Below, one piece after another: positions 8,159 through 15,622 of a DNA stretch of 30,379 nucleotides. Position 1 is the first letter of the stretch. Each line of letters opens with the position of its first letter. The notes under the pieces are model-generated. The model made no database searches. It saw only the letters and a program-made list of their open reading frames with translations, and was not told where the DNA came from. Origin of the DNA: NORP181 sp047623555 (lineage in GTDB: Bacteria; Pseudomonadota; Alphaproteobacteria; Rhodobacterales; Rhodobacteraceae); contig JBLHMP010000049.1 of NCBI GenBank assembly GCA_047623555.1, forward strand, positions 1 through 30,379, read 5' to 3'. A program made the translations under genes and the position numbers.

Positions 8159-9402
8159 AGCGTGCGCACCGAGGTGTATTTAGACACCGCAACATTGATG
8201 CGTGATTTGGACGGCGGGCGACCATCATAACGGGCTGCCAGTGTTTTTGGCCCTGCTGTAATGCGGAAATAGTCGTAGTCCTTGGGGCGATCAAAGGCGC
8301 AAAGGTATTGAAAGTGCAGGCGAAAATAGCGGCGTTTCAATTTTTTCCAGCGCTCTGATGACAGCGTTTGGGAAAAGGCCGCCGAAAACACCAAGGGCCA
8401 TTTTTTGTCCTTTGGTGCTACGCCGCTAACGGTCACCGGATCACAAAGCGCGAACGCACAGCCATCACCGGGGGCCGAGACATCAACCCAAGCCAGCTCA
8501 TCACGCGCCGAAAGATATTGTAAATCACCGCGCAGCTGATCGGCATCCGGCAAAAACGACACCATCGGCACCACCTGCCCCAGCGACAGAAACCCCAGGG
8601 CCGGGCCATCATTGGGCACCCTACCCGCGCGGATCAAATCGGCCAATACGGTGACCGCCAGATGCGCGCCCGAGGAATGGCCAACGATGAGCACCTCATC
8701 TACATCTTGCTGTAATTCCGCCGCGATACGGTCGCCAAATTCGGCTAATCGCGTATTTAGATCGGCAGGAATAGCGCCATGCAAATGCGCCGAATAGGCA
8801 TAATCATGCATCAGATAATAGGCCATCAGCCGGTTATCGCGAGCCCGGAACCAGCGCAAAACTACAACGACGGCGACCAGTCCGAACAACAGGCTGCCCA
8901 ACTGGATCACTGTGTTCAGCGCCCCATCCAGAACGCCACTGAACAGGCCAATGCCCTGTGTAACCCCCCAACCAACAACAACGGCCACAAGCAATTGCAA
9001 AACCAGCATCGCAACGGGATATAGTGCTGCAATAACAGGGCCTTTGCGCAACTTCATCAACCTAAATAGAGTGCCGGTACCGATATAAATCCACGCGGTG
9101 CGCAGCAGTTGCGCATAGGTCGCCGAGATTGAGTTTGACATGCTATCGCGGACGATATCAGACCAGACCAGCACCTCGAAATCTGCGGTGGTTTGCATCC
9201 CGTCCATGTCGCCCAAAACATGCCACCCATAAGGGCCTTTGGTGGTTTTTGGCGTCAGTGAAATTTCATAGTCAGAAATCAACGCCTGCTCCGCCCCCTC
9301 GCGCCGATACATTTCACGGTAACGGCGGGGATGAATCGGATCATATCCGGGGATATAAAATACCCGGCGGCGATGCACTGGTCTTTGCACTGCGCTCCTC
9401 AT
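8155..9402 (-). CDS. Membrane-anchored alpha/beta-hydrolase-like protein
   Basis: A 415-residue protein. It opens with a strand and oxyanion-type segment (VFYIPGYDP, 14-22). Two hydrophobic helices at about 123-150 and 162-183 anchor it in the membrane. It then shows a nucleophile elbow, VLIVGHSSGAHLAV (237-250, GxSxG with candidate Ser243). The catalytic Asp and His are not certain; the C-terminal half holds DVSAPGDGCAF and FQYLCAFDRPKDYDYFR. The core looks like a serine esterase or lipase-like domain interrupted by a membrane hairpin. Its function is unknown. It is directly upstream of and overlaps the P450, suggesting hydrolysis of an ester or lipid linked to P450 oxidation. The start is assigned to the first ATG; no other start is clearly better. 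Confidence 0.7.
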   Translation of the reverse strand: MRSAVQRPVHRRRVFYIPGYDPIHPRRYREMYRREGAEQALISDYEISLTPKTTKGPYGWHVLGDMDGMQTTADFEVLVWSDIVRDSMSNSISATYAQLLRTAWIYIGTGTLFRLMKLRKGPVIAALYPVAMLVLQLLVAVVVGWGVTQGIGLFSGVLDGALNTVIQLGSLLFGLVAVVVVLRWFRARDNRLMAYYLMHDYAYSAHLHGAIPADLNTRLAEFGDRIAAELQQDVDEVLIVGHSSGAHLAVTVLADLIRAGRVPNDGPALGFLSLGQVVPMVSFLPDADQLRGDLQYLSARDELAWVDVSAPGDGCAFALCDPVTVSGVAPKDKKWPLVFSAAFSQTLSSERWKKLKRRYFRLHFQYLCAFDRPKDYDYFRITAGPKTLAARYDGRPPSKSRINVAVSKYTSVRTL

Positions 9403-9455
9403 ACGTGGCGGTTGGCCGACTTTAGCATCCGGTCCTTAACGCCAAGTGTACGGGC

Positions 9456-10208
9456 TTAGCCCAGCGTTGCCAACGCCGGAAATGTTTCCAAAATCCAGAA
9501 GGAAAAGCTAGTGAATGCACCGGTTATCAGCGCCAGGCCAACCACAATCAGCAACACACCCATGATCTTTTCGATCAGCCCCAAATGCGGTTTAATCCGG
9601 TTCATCAGGCGCATTGATCGGGTCAGGAACATCGCCGCCAGCAGGAATGGCAATCCGAGCCCCATCGCGTATATCGCCAGCAGCAATGTGCCACGCGCCA
9701 CAGACGCCTCGGAGGCAGCCAGCGACAGAATCGCGCCCAGTTGTGGGCCAATACAAGGCGTCCAGCCAAAGGCAAAGGCAAGGCCCAAAATATAGGCGCC
9801 AAACGACGATCCACCAGCGTCGCCGGCATCAATACGCGCCTCGCGATCCAGAAACGGAATGCGGAACACGCCGATGAAATGCAAGCCGAACACCACCACT
9901 ACGACACCCGAAAACTTGGCGAAAAGCTCCTGATTTTGCAGGAAAAATGCGCCAAAGGCCGAGGCGGTGAACCCCAGAAAAATGAACACCGTTGACAGCC
10001 CCATAACAAAGAACAGCGCGGCGATAATGGCTTTGCGGCGGGCCGCGCCTTCGTCCTGCATGGCGCTGATGGATACGCCGCTCATATAGGCGAGATAGGG
10101 CGGCACAATCGGCAGCACACAAGGCGAGAGAAAGCTGATGATACCGCCGAAAAGGGCGATCATCATGGCCGGAATCAAGCCGGCGTCGATGATGTCAAAT
10201 CCATACAT
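9456..10208 (-). CDS. ccdA: Cytochrome c biogenesis protein CcdA
   Basis: A 250-residue inner-membrane protein of the CcdA/DsbD-transmembrane family, which passes reducing power from cytoplasmic thioredoxin to periplasmic thiol proteins for cytochrome c maturation. It has six hydrophobic helices and the two paired redox cysteines: FLSPCVLP (Cys30) and WTPCIGP (Cys152). The open frame extends to 10394 but would then run across the divergent tusA gene. Homologues begin near MYGFDIIDAGLIPAM, so ATG 10208 is chosen; ATG 10226 is the alternative, and neither has a strong Shine-Dalgarno. The gene is divergent from tusA, both being thiol-redox genes. Confidence 0.9.
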   Translation of the reverse strand: MYGFDIIDAGLIPAMMIALFGGIISFLSPCVLPIVPPYLAYMSGVSISAMQDEGAARRKAIIAALFFVMGLSTVFIFLGFTASAFGAFFLQNQELFAKFSGVVVVVFGLHFIGVFRIPFLDREARIDAGDAGGSSFGAYILGLAFAFGWTPCIGPQLGAILSLAASEASVARGTLLLAIYAMGLGLPFLLAAMFLTRSMRLMNRIKPHLGLIEKIMGVLLIVVGLALITGAFTSFSFWILETFPALATLG

Positions 10209-10302
10209 ATCTAGGACATAGGGCATTGAAACGCCAAGGTCACGATGCCGGTTGGTCACATCCTTGTGGACAGGCTGAAATATTGTCCGTATCTGCGAGG
10301 AC

Positions 10303-10533
10303 ATGACTGAAATTACCGAAACTGTGGACGCAATCGGGCTGCTTTGCCCCCTGCCCGTGCTTAAGGCGCGCAAGCGGTTGAAATCACTAACCACGGGCGC
10401 TGTGCTACAGGTGTTGGCGGATGATCCCGCGGCGATTCTGGATATGCAGCATTTCTGTGCTGAGTCAGGCCACGCGTTTCTGGGGCATCGCGACGAGGAC
10501 GCCCATCAGGTCTATTTGATTCGGAAAGGCTAG
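10303..10533 (+). CDS. tusA: TusA-family sulfur carrier protein
   Basis: A 76-residue TusA/SirA-like protein. The fold signature is DAIGLLCPLPVLKARKRL, with the sulfur-carrying Cys15 in the CPxP motif at the start of helix 1. It then follows the usual beta-alpha pattern (GAVLQVLADDPAAILDM, FCAESGHAFL). Family members carry persulfide sulfur for tRNA thiolation, molybdenum cofactor synthesis or other sulfur relays; which one is not shown here. The start follows GAGGAC at short spacing. It is a single gene, divergent from ccdA and convergent with rne across a shared terminator. Confidence 0.92.
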   Translation: MTEITETVDAIGLLCPLPVLKARKRLKSLTTGAVLQVLADDPAAILDMQHFCAESGHAFLGHRDEDAHQVYLIRKG

Positions 10534-10593
10534 CGTCGCTATCGTTCCATTTGGCCCAAGGCCGAACCCGAGGCCGAACGAATGGCCGAACGG

Positions 10594-10624
10594 AAAAGGC
10601 AGGCCCAAGAGCCTGCCTTTGTTT
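10594..10624. terminator. Bidirectional terminator between tusA and rne
   Basis: AAAGGCAGGC (10595-10604) and GCCTGCCTTT (10611-10620) form a perfect 10-bp stem with a 6-base loop. T-rich sequence follows on the plus side (TTTGTTTATC), and the A-run on the plus side gives CCTTTTCC on the minus side. It lies 61 bases after the tusA stop and three bases after the rne stop, so it can serve both convergent genes. Confidence 0.88.
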
Positions 10625-10626
10625 AT

Positions 10627-13600
10627 CTATCCGCCTAATGACCACCAACCGCGCCGCTTTGGCCTGGCTGGTTGTTCGGGTTCCGGCTCTGCTACAGGCT
10701 CTGGTTTCACCACAGCAACTGGCTCTGGCTCGGCTACCGGTTCTGTAACCGCGACCGGTTCTGTAACCGCGACCGGTTCTGCAACCGCGACCGGTTCTGC
10801 AACCGCGACCGGTTCTGCAACCGCTACTGGCTCTGCAACGTTTGCAGGTTCCGGGGATACAGAGGGTGTTTCCTCGGCCGTTTCAACAACGGCCTCAGAT
10901 TCTGCTACCACCTTGGTTTTGGCTTTGGCCCGACTACGCGGCGCCCGAGTGCGTTTAGGCTTTGGTTTGGCTTCGGCCTCTTCGCCTGCGGTTTCTGCAG
11001 GTGCACTTGCGGCCTCTGCAGGTGCAACCTCGGCTGTGGCCTCAGCATCAACCGTGGCCTCGGCGCCCTTTGGTTTAGACCGGCTTCGGCTGCGTATCCG
11101 TGTCCGCTTGGGTTTAACCTCTTCGGTCGGAGCCTCATCGGGGTTTTGTACATCCGAACTGTTGCCTTCAGCGACAACAGCTGTTTCAGCAGCCTCTTCG
11201 CCCTGTTGTTCACCGTTGTTTGCAGTATCACCCGATTCTTCACCCGAATTTGCGGCCTCAGACTCGTTTTCACCGTTGTTGGATTTACCCGACCGACGAC
11301 GACGACGACGCCGGCGTTTGGGCTTGGCTTCGCCATCTAGCGTTTCAGTTGTGACCTCTGCTGGTGCCTCTGCTACCTCAGGCACCTCGTCCACGACGTC
11401 TTCAACAGCGTCGTCCGCGTCGATCTGATCCATCAGCGATGTATCCACGGACACAACCGGAGCCGTGGCCACAGGCACAACCCGTGTTGCTGTCTTGAAC
11501 TTTTCAAGTACGAAATCCGGGCTGATCAAATGTGGGTCACCTTCGATGCGCACCGACAGGCCATAACGGGCTTCGATCTGTGCCACGTGTTCGCGTTTCT
11601 GATTCATCAGAAAATTGGCAATGCTGACCGGGCAGCGTACCAGAACTTCGCGCGAGCGACGGCGCACACCTTCTTCTTCGATCTGACGCAGGATCGCCAG
11701 CGCCATGTTGTCATCCGAACGGATCAGCCCGGTGCCGTGACAGGCCGAACAGGGCTGGGTCGTTGCCTCGATCATGCCGGGTCGCAGACGCTGGCGGCTC
11801 ATCTCCATCAGGCCAAAACCGGAAATGCGGCCAATCTGGATGCGCGCACGGTCAGTTTTCAGCTTGTCCTTGATGCGATTTTCGACCGAAGCGTTGTTCC
11901 TACGCTCGTCCATGTCGATAAAGTCGATGACGATCAGCCCGGCCAGATCGCGCAGGCGCAACTGGCGGGCCACTTCTTCGGCGGCCTCAAGGTTGGTTTT
12001 CAGCGCGGTGTCTTCGATCGAGTTTTCTTTGGTCGCCCGGCCCGAGTTCACGTCGATGGCCACAAGGGCCTCAGTCGAGTCGATGACGATATAACCACCT
12101 GACTTTAACTGAACCGTTGGATTGAACATGCCACCCAGATAGCTTTCGACCTGATAACGGGCAAAAAGCGGCATCGTCTCTTGGTATTGCTTCACGTTTT
12201 TGGCGTGCGACGGCATGATCATTTTCATGAAGTCTTTGGCGATGCGGTAACCTTTTTCACCTTCGACAAATACTTCGTCAATCTCGCGGTTATAAAGGTC
12301 GCGGATCGAGCGTTTGATCAGATCGCCCTCTTCGTAGATCTTTGCGGGCGCTGTTGATTTCAGCGTCAGCTCGCGGATCTGCTCCCACAACCGTTGCAGG
12401 TATTCATAATCGCGTTTGATCTCGGCTTTGGTGCGTTTGGCACCTGCCGTGCGCACGATGAGGCCCGCGCCCTGTGGCACGTCAATTTCCGAGGCGATTT
12501 CTTTTAGTTTCTTACGGTCGACAGCGTTGGTGATTTTGCGTGAAATACCACCACCGCGGGCAGTATTGGGCATTAATACGCAATAACGACCAGCCAGCGA
12601 CAGGTAAGTCGTCAGTGCTGCGCCTTTATTGCCGCGTTCTTCTTTGACGACCTGAACCAGCAGGATTTGGCGAACTTTGATGACTTCCTGAATTTTATAG
12701 CGACGCGCACGGGGTTTACGTAGCGGGCGGATGTCTTCGCTGTCGTCTTCATCAGCAATGGATTCGATGCTGTCATCTTTTGAGATCGCATCGCTGCGTT
12801 TGGTCTCGGGTTCGTCGTCGTCTTCATCAGCTTCGGAATCATCGTCGGCTTCAGGCTCGGCGTCGGCCTCGCCTGCGTCTTCGCTTTTGGTGTCGTCAGC
12901 AGGTGTTTCATCCGAAGATGTTTCTTCTGCTTCGGCTTCTTTGGACGCCGCATCATCCAAGGAGGCCGCTTTGGGCTCTGCCGCGTCTTCACTGACGTGT
13001 TCTGCTTCGGTGTCGGTTACAACATTTTCGACAGGATCCTGGGGCGACGTTTCCACGTCTTCTGCAGGTTCTTCGACCGGCGTGTCAGCGACCGTATCAA
13101 TAGGCGAGCTGCCTTCGGGGGTCTCAAGTAGTGCGCCGCTGTCCTGAATTGCGTCCTGATCTGCCGTGTCATCGGTCAGATCAATGGTCTCCATACCAGA
13201 GATTTCGACCTCTTTGGTCTCAACCGCATCATCGGTCTTGGCCGCAGCGGCTTTGGTTGAGGACCGACCACGCGAACGTGACCGGCGTGGCCGGGTTGGC
13301 TGGTTCTCTTCTTCTTCGTCGCGGGCCCTTAATGCGTCGGCATAGGCAAGTTCTTCGGCCATCAGCGCTTCGCGGTCGGCGACTGGAATCTGGTAATAAT
13401 CCGGATGTATCTCAGAGAATGCCAGGAAACCGTGCCGGTTGCCGCCATAATCCACAAATGCCGCCTGCAGTGACGGTTCGACCCGTGTTACCTTTGCGAG
13501 ATAGATGTTGCCAGCAAGCTGGCGTTTATTTTCGGATTCAAAATCGAACTCTTCAACCTTGTTTCCGTCGACCACCACAACGCGCGTTTCTTCGGCGTGG

Positions 13601-13629
13601 GTGGCATCGATAAGCATTTTCTTAGCCAT
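10627..13629 (-). CDS. rne: Ribonuclease E
   Basis: A 1000-residue endoribonuclease of the RNase E/G family, the core of the RNA degradosome, cutting AU-rich single-stranded RNA in mRNA decay and rRNA/tRNA processing. The S1 domain begins at residue about 35 (GNIYLAKVTRVEPSLQAAFVD) but is split by an acidic insertion at about 100-300. The rest of the S1 part and the RNase H-like region follow. The catalytic DNase I-like part has IDVNSG (Asp526) and VIDFIDMDE (Asp569), and the Zn-link CSAC is at 627-630. The tail carries Arg-rich runs, VAVAEP repeats (coded at 10736-10839) and a conserved-looking end, RPKRRGWWSLGG. ATG 13629 is chosen because AAGGAAAC immediately precedes it. A 5' leader of several hundred bases is possible. 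Confidence 0.96.
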   Translation of the reverse strand: MAKKMLIDATHAEETRVVVVDGNKVEEFDFESENKRQLAGNIYLAKVTRVEPSLQAAFVDYGGNRHGFLAFSEIHPDYYQIPVADREALMAEELAYADALRARDEEEENQPTRPRRSRSRGRSSTKAAAAKTDDAVETKEVEISGMETIDLTDDTADQDAIQDSGALLETPEGSSPIDTVADTPVEEPAEDVETSPQDPVENVVTDTEAEHVSEDAAEPKAASLDDAASKEAEAEETSSDETPADDTKSEDAGEADAEPEADDDSEADEDDDEPETKRSDAISKDDSIESIADEDDSEDIRPLRKPRARRYKIQEVIKVRQILLVQVVKEERGNKGAALTTYLSLAGRYCVLMPNTARGGGISRKITNAVDRKKLKEIASEIDVPQGAGLIVRTAGAKRTKAEIKRDYEYLQRLWEQIRELTLKSTAPAKIYEEGDLIKRSIRDLYNREIDEVFVEGEKGYRIAKDFMKMIMPSHAKNVKQYQETMPLFARYQVESYLGGMFNPTVQLKSGGYIVIDSTEALVAIDVNSGRATKENSIEDTALKTNLEAAEEVARQLRLRDLAGLIVIDFIDMDERRNNASVENRIKDKLKTDRARIQIGRISGFGLMEMSRQRLRPGMIEATTQPCSACHGTGLIRSDDNMALAILRQIEEEGVRRRSREVLVRCPVSIANFLMNQKREHVAQIEARYGLSVRIEGDPHLISPDFVLEKFKTATRVVPVATAPVVSVDTSLMDQIDADDAVEDVVDEVPEVAEAPAEVTTETLDGEAKPKRRRRRRRRSGKSNNGENESEAANSGEESGDTANNGEQQGEEAAETAVVAEGNSSDVQNPDEAPTEEVKPKRTRIRSRSRSKPKGAEATVDAEATAEVAPAEAASAPAETAGEEAEAKPKPKRTRAPRSRAKAKTKVVAESEAVVETAEETPSVSPEPANVAEPVAVAEPVAVAEPVAVAEPVAVTEPVAVTEPVAEPEPVAVVKPEPVAEPEPEQPARPKRRGWWSLGG
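10736..10839 (-). repeat. 18-bp tandem repeat inside rne
   Basis: About 5.7 copies of an 18-bp unit (plus strand ACCGGTTCTGYAACCGCG), the first five nearly identical and the last decayed. It encodes the six-residue repeat VAVAEP/VAVTEP in the disordered C-terminal tail of RNase E. Being an exact multiple of three, copy-number changes keep the frame. Confidence 0.93.
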
Positions 13630-14275
13630 GTTTCCTTGGTGCACAGCCGCAATCGCGCCTGCCCCGGGGGGCCGACGTGTCTGGGGGTGTGTCTTGTATG
13701 GGCGAATTCGGACGCAGCGCGGCAGGGTCTGGCCCTTTGGCCCCCTGTCTGGATACTTAATGCTCGCGCGCGCGTCATCGCGTTACTTCTCCGACAGGTC
13801 GGGTATTCCCGTCCCTGCCCATTCATTCCCCCGCTTTCTACAGCGCGGGCACTACACTGGTCTTTGATAAAAAAGACCCAATCGGTCTATTCAGCCTTGC
13901 GGATTTATTGTCGGCAGAGGGCGTAAATAGCGAAACTCATCTCTGGGTTGTCTGGCATTGAAATATGTCAGGCCCGTAAAAGCAACATAAGACCAGCACA
14001 GGGGCAAATACAATGGCCATTTGCAAAGCTATATGGAAATTAGATCAATCTTTAGAAAATTGAAGAGCACCTCGGATGGTATTCCTATCTCAAACGGCGG
14101 AACGGCGGCAAACTGTCCCTGATGGCTGGGCAAAGCCCCCGGCGCGCCGGTCATTTCCTGCAAACACTGTAGTCGGCCTGCACCGATTGCGCCCAATTGC
14201 CCGGATCAGGCCAACCTGCCCCCGCGCCCCAAATGTTTAGGCGCTTAGGGCGTTTAGTGAGCCCAGCCGCTTAGG
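13630..14275. other. Long non-coding gap upstream of rne
   Basis: This 646-base gap holds no ORF that I consider real. It separates dctD from rne, both on the minus strand, and probably contains the rne promoter and leader. Hairpins visible are GGTCTTT/AAAGACC (13859-13865 with 13872-13878, perfect 7 bp), CCCGC/GCGGG near 13830-13850 and CGGG/CCCG near 13800-13812. Near 14140, CTGGGCAAAGCCC could be a weak dctD 3' hairpin but has no T-run on the minus strand. No tRNA or known riboswitch was recognised. Confidence 0.5.
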
Positions 14276-15610
14276 TTAAAGATATCCCGACCTTTGCAGG
14301 CCATATTTGGCCATTTTCTCGTTCAGCGTCCGGCGCGGCAGGCATAATTCATCCATAACCCCGGAAATCGACCCTTTGTGACGCCGCATGGTATTGTCGA
14401 TCAGCATACGTTCAAAGGCTTCGACATATTGCTTTAGCGGTTTGCCTTCGGTGGTCATAACCGGCTGCATTTCCTCATGGTCTGACATCAACAGTGACGC
14501 GATGGTGCCGCTGCCACGACGCGATTGCAGCACCGCGCGTTCGGCGATGTTGATCAGCTGGCGCACGTTTCCGGGCCAGGGTGCCTGCAACAATTGTGCG
14601 GCTTCTTGCGCGGTGACCTGCGGGGCATCACAGCCATATTCCTCGGAAAACTGCTCGCTTAACCGGGTGAACAGGATCAAAATGTCCTCGCCCCGTTGTC
14701 GCAACGGCGGAACCGTGACGCGCAGCGCGGCAAGGCGGTAAAACAGATCAGGCCGCAGCACGTCTTCGCAGGTGCGCCCGGCCTCTTGCAGGTTACTGAT
14801 GGCGATGATCCGGGTTTCGGCAGGCGTACCCTGTTCATTGATAACCCCGAGCAATTTTGCCTGTAGCCCCTCGTTAAGCGCATCAATATCCTCAAGAACC
14901 AAGGTGCCGCCGCGGGCTTCCTCAATCGCCGGGAGCTGCGCATCTTCGGGCAGCATTGGGCCAAACAGCCGTTTGGACAATGCGTCCTCTTCTAACGAAG
15001 CACAGCTGACCAGCACAAATCTCTTGCCCGCACGGCTGCCAACAGCGTGCAGCGCATGCGCGACCAGGGTTTTGCCAGTGCCGGTTTCGCCGTCAATCAG
15101 TACGTGGCCGTCGGCCTGCCCCAGATCAAGAATGTCCTCTTTCAGGCGCTCCATCACCGGGCTGGCGCCAATCAGCTTTTTCATCAACTGGCTGCCATCA
15201 GACAATTCCCGACGCAAGGCACGGTTATCCAGCACCAGACGCCGCGCGCCGGTGGCCCGTTTGGCCAGCTCGGACATGCGGTCCGGGTTAAACGGCTTTT
15301 CCAGGAAATCAAACGCGCCGACGCGCATAGCCTCAACAGCCATTGGCACATCACCATGTCCGGTGATCATGATCACCGGCAATGCACTGTCCGACCCCAT
15401 CAGCTTTTTCAGGAACTGCATGCCATCCATGCCGGGCATCTTGATATCGGAAATCACAATGCCCGGATAATCCGCCCCCAACACCTTGAGCGCGTCTTCG
15501 GCGCTGCTAAAGGTTTCGGTGTCATAGCCAGACAAGGCCAACCATTGGCTGATCGATTGGCGCATGTCACGCTCGTCGTCCACAATCGCGATTTTCATGG
15601 CCTGTGCCAT
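14276..15610 (-). CDS. dctD: C4-dicarboxylate response regulator DctD-like, without GAFTGA
   Basis: A 444-residue NtrC-family regulator. The receiver domain (5-120) has Asp11/Asp12, phospho-acceptor Asp55, Thr83 and Lys105. The AAA+ domain (145-365) has Walker A GETGTGKT (174-181), Arg finger region RPDLFYRL (286-293), PPLRQRGEDI and sensor II PWPGNVRQL. The Fis-type helix-turn-helix is at about 395-440. The GAFTGA loop expected between LFG (215-217) and GGTL (234-237) is absent, the interval being about five residues shorter than in NtrC, and Walker B reads LVLED rather than LFLDE. It is 12 bases downstream of dctB, so it is its cognate regulator; the target is presumably C4-dicarboxylate (TRAP) transport genes located elsewhere. 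Start: GGAAGGAA before ATG 15610. Confidence 0.88.
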   Translation of the reverse strand: MAQAMKIAIVDDERDMRQSISQWLALSGYDTETFSSAEDALKVLGADYPGIVISDIKMPGMDGMQFLKKLMGSDSALPVIMITGHGDVPMAVEAMRVGAFDFLEKPFNPDRMSELAKRATGARRLVLDNRALRRELSDGSQLMKKLIGASPVMERLKEDILDLGQADGHVLIDGETGTGKTLVAHALHAVGSRAGKRFVLVSCASLEEDALSKRLFGPMLPEDAQLPAIEEARGGTLVLEDIDALNEGLQAKLLGVINEQGTPAETRIIAISNLQEAGRTCEDVLRPDLFYRLAALRVTVPPLRQRGEDILILFTRLSEQFSEEYGCDAPQVTAQEAAQLLQAPWPGNVRQLINIAERAVLQSRRGSGTIASLLMSDHEEMQPVMTTEGKPLKQYVEAFERMLIDNTMRRHKGSISGVMDELCLPRRTLNEKMAKYGLQRSGYL

Positions 15611-15622
15611 TGCATTTCCTTC

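Noticed and set aside
10209..10394. Longer CcdA start
   Set aside because: It would overlap the divergent tusA gene and adds a non-membrane tail not seen in the family.
10736..10839. Regularly spaced repeats considered as a CRISPR array
   Set aside because: The copies are directly contiguous with no spacers and are in frame inside rne.
10619..11428. 269-residue Ser/Ala/Gly-rich plus-strand ORF
   Set aside because: It is antisense to the low-complexity tail of RNase E; its composition (repeating AGSATATGS-like residues) is a by-product of the 18-bp repeat.
13597..13926. 109-residue plus-strand ORF upstream of rne
   Set aside because: It overlaps the rne start, has no recognisable domain or ribosome-binding site, and its composition is that of random GC-rich sequence.
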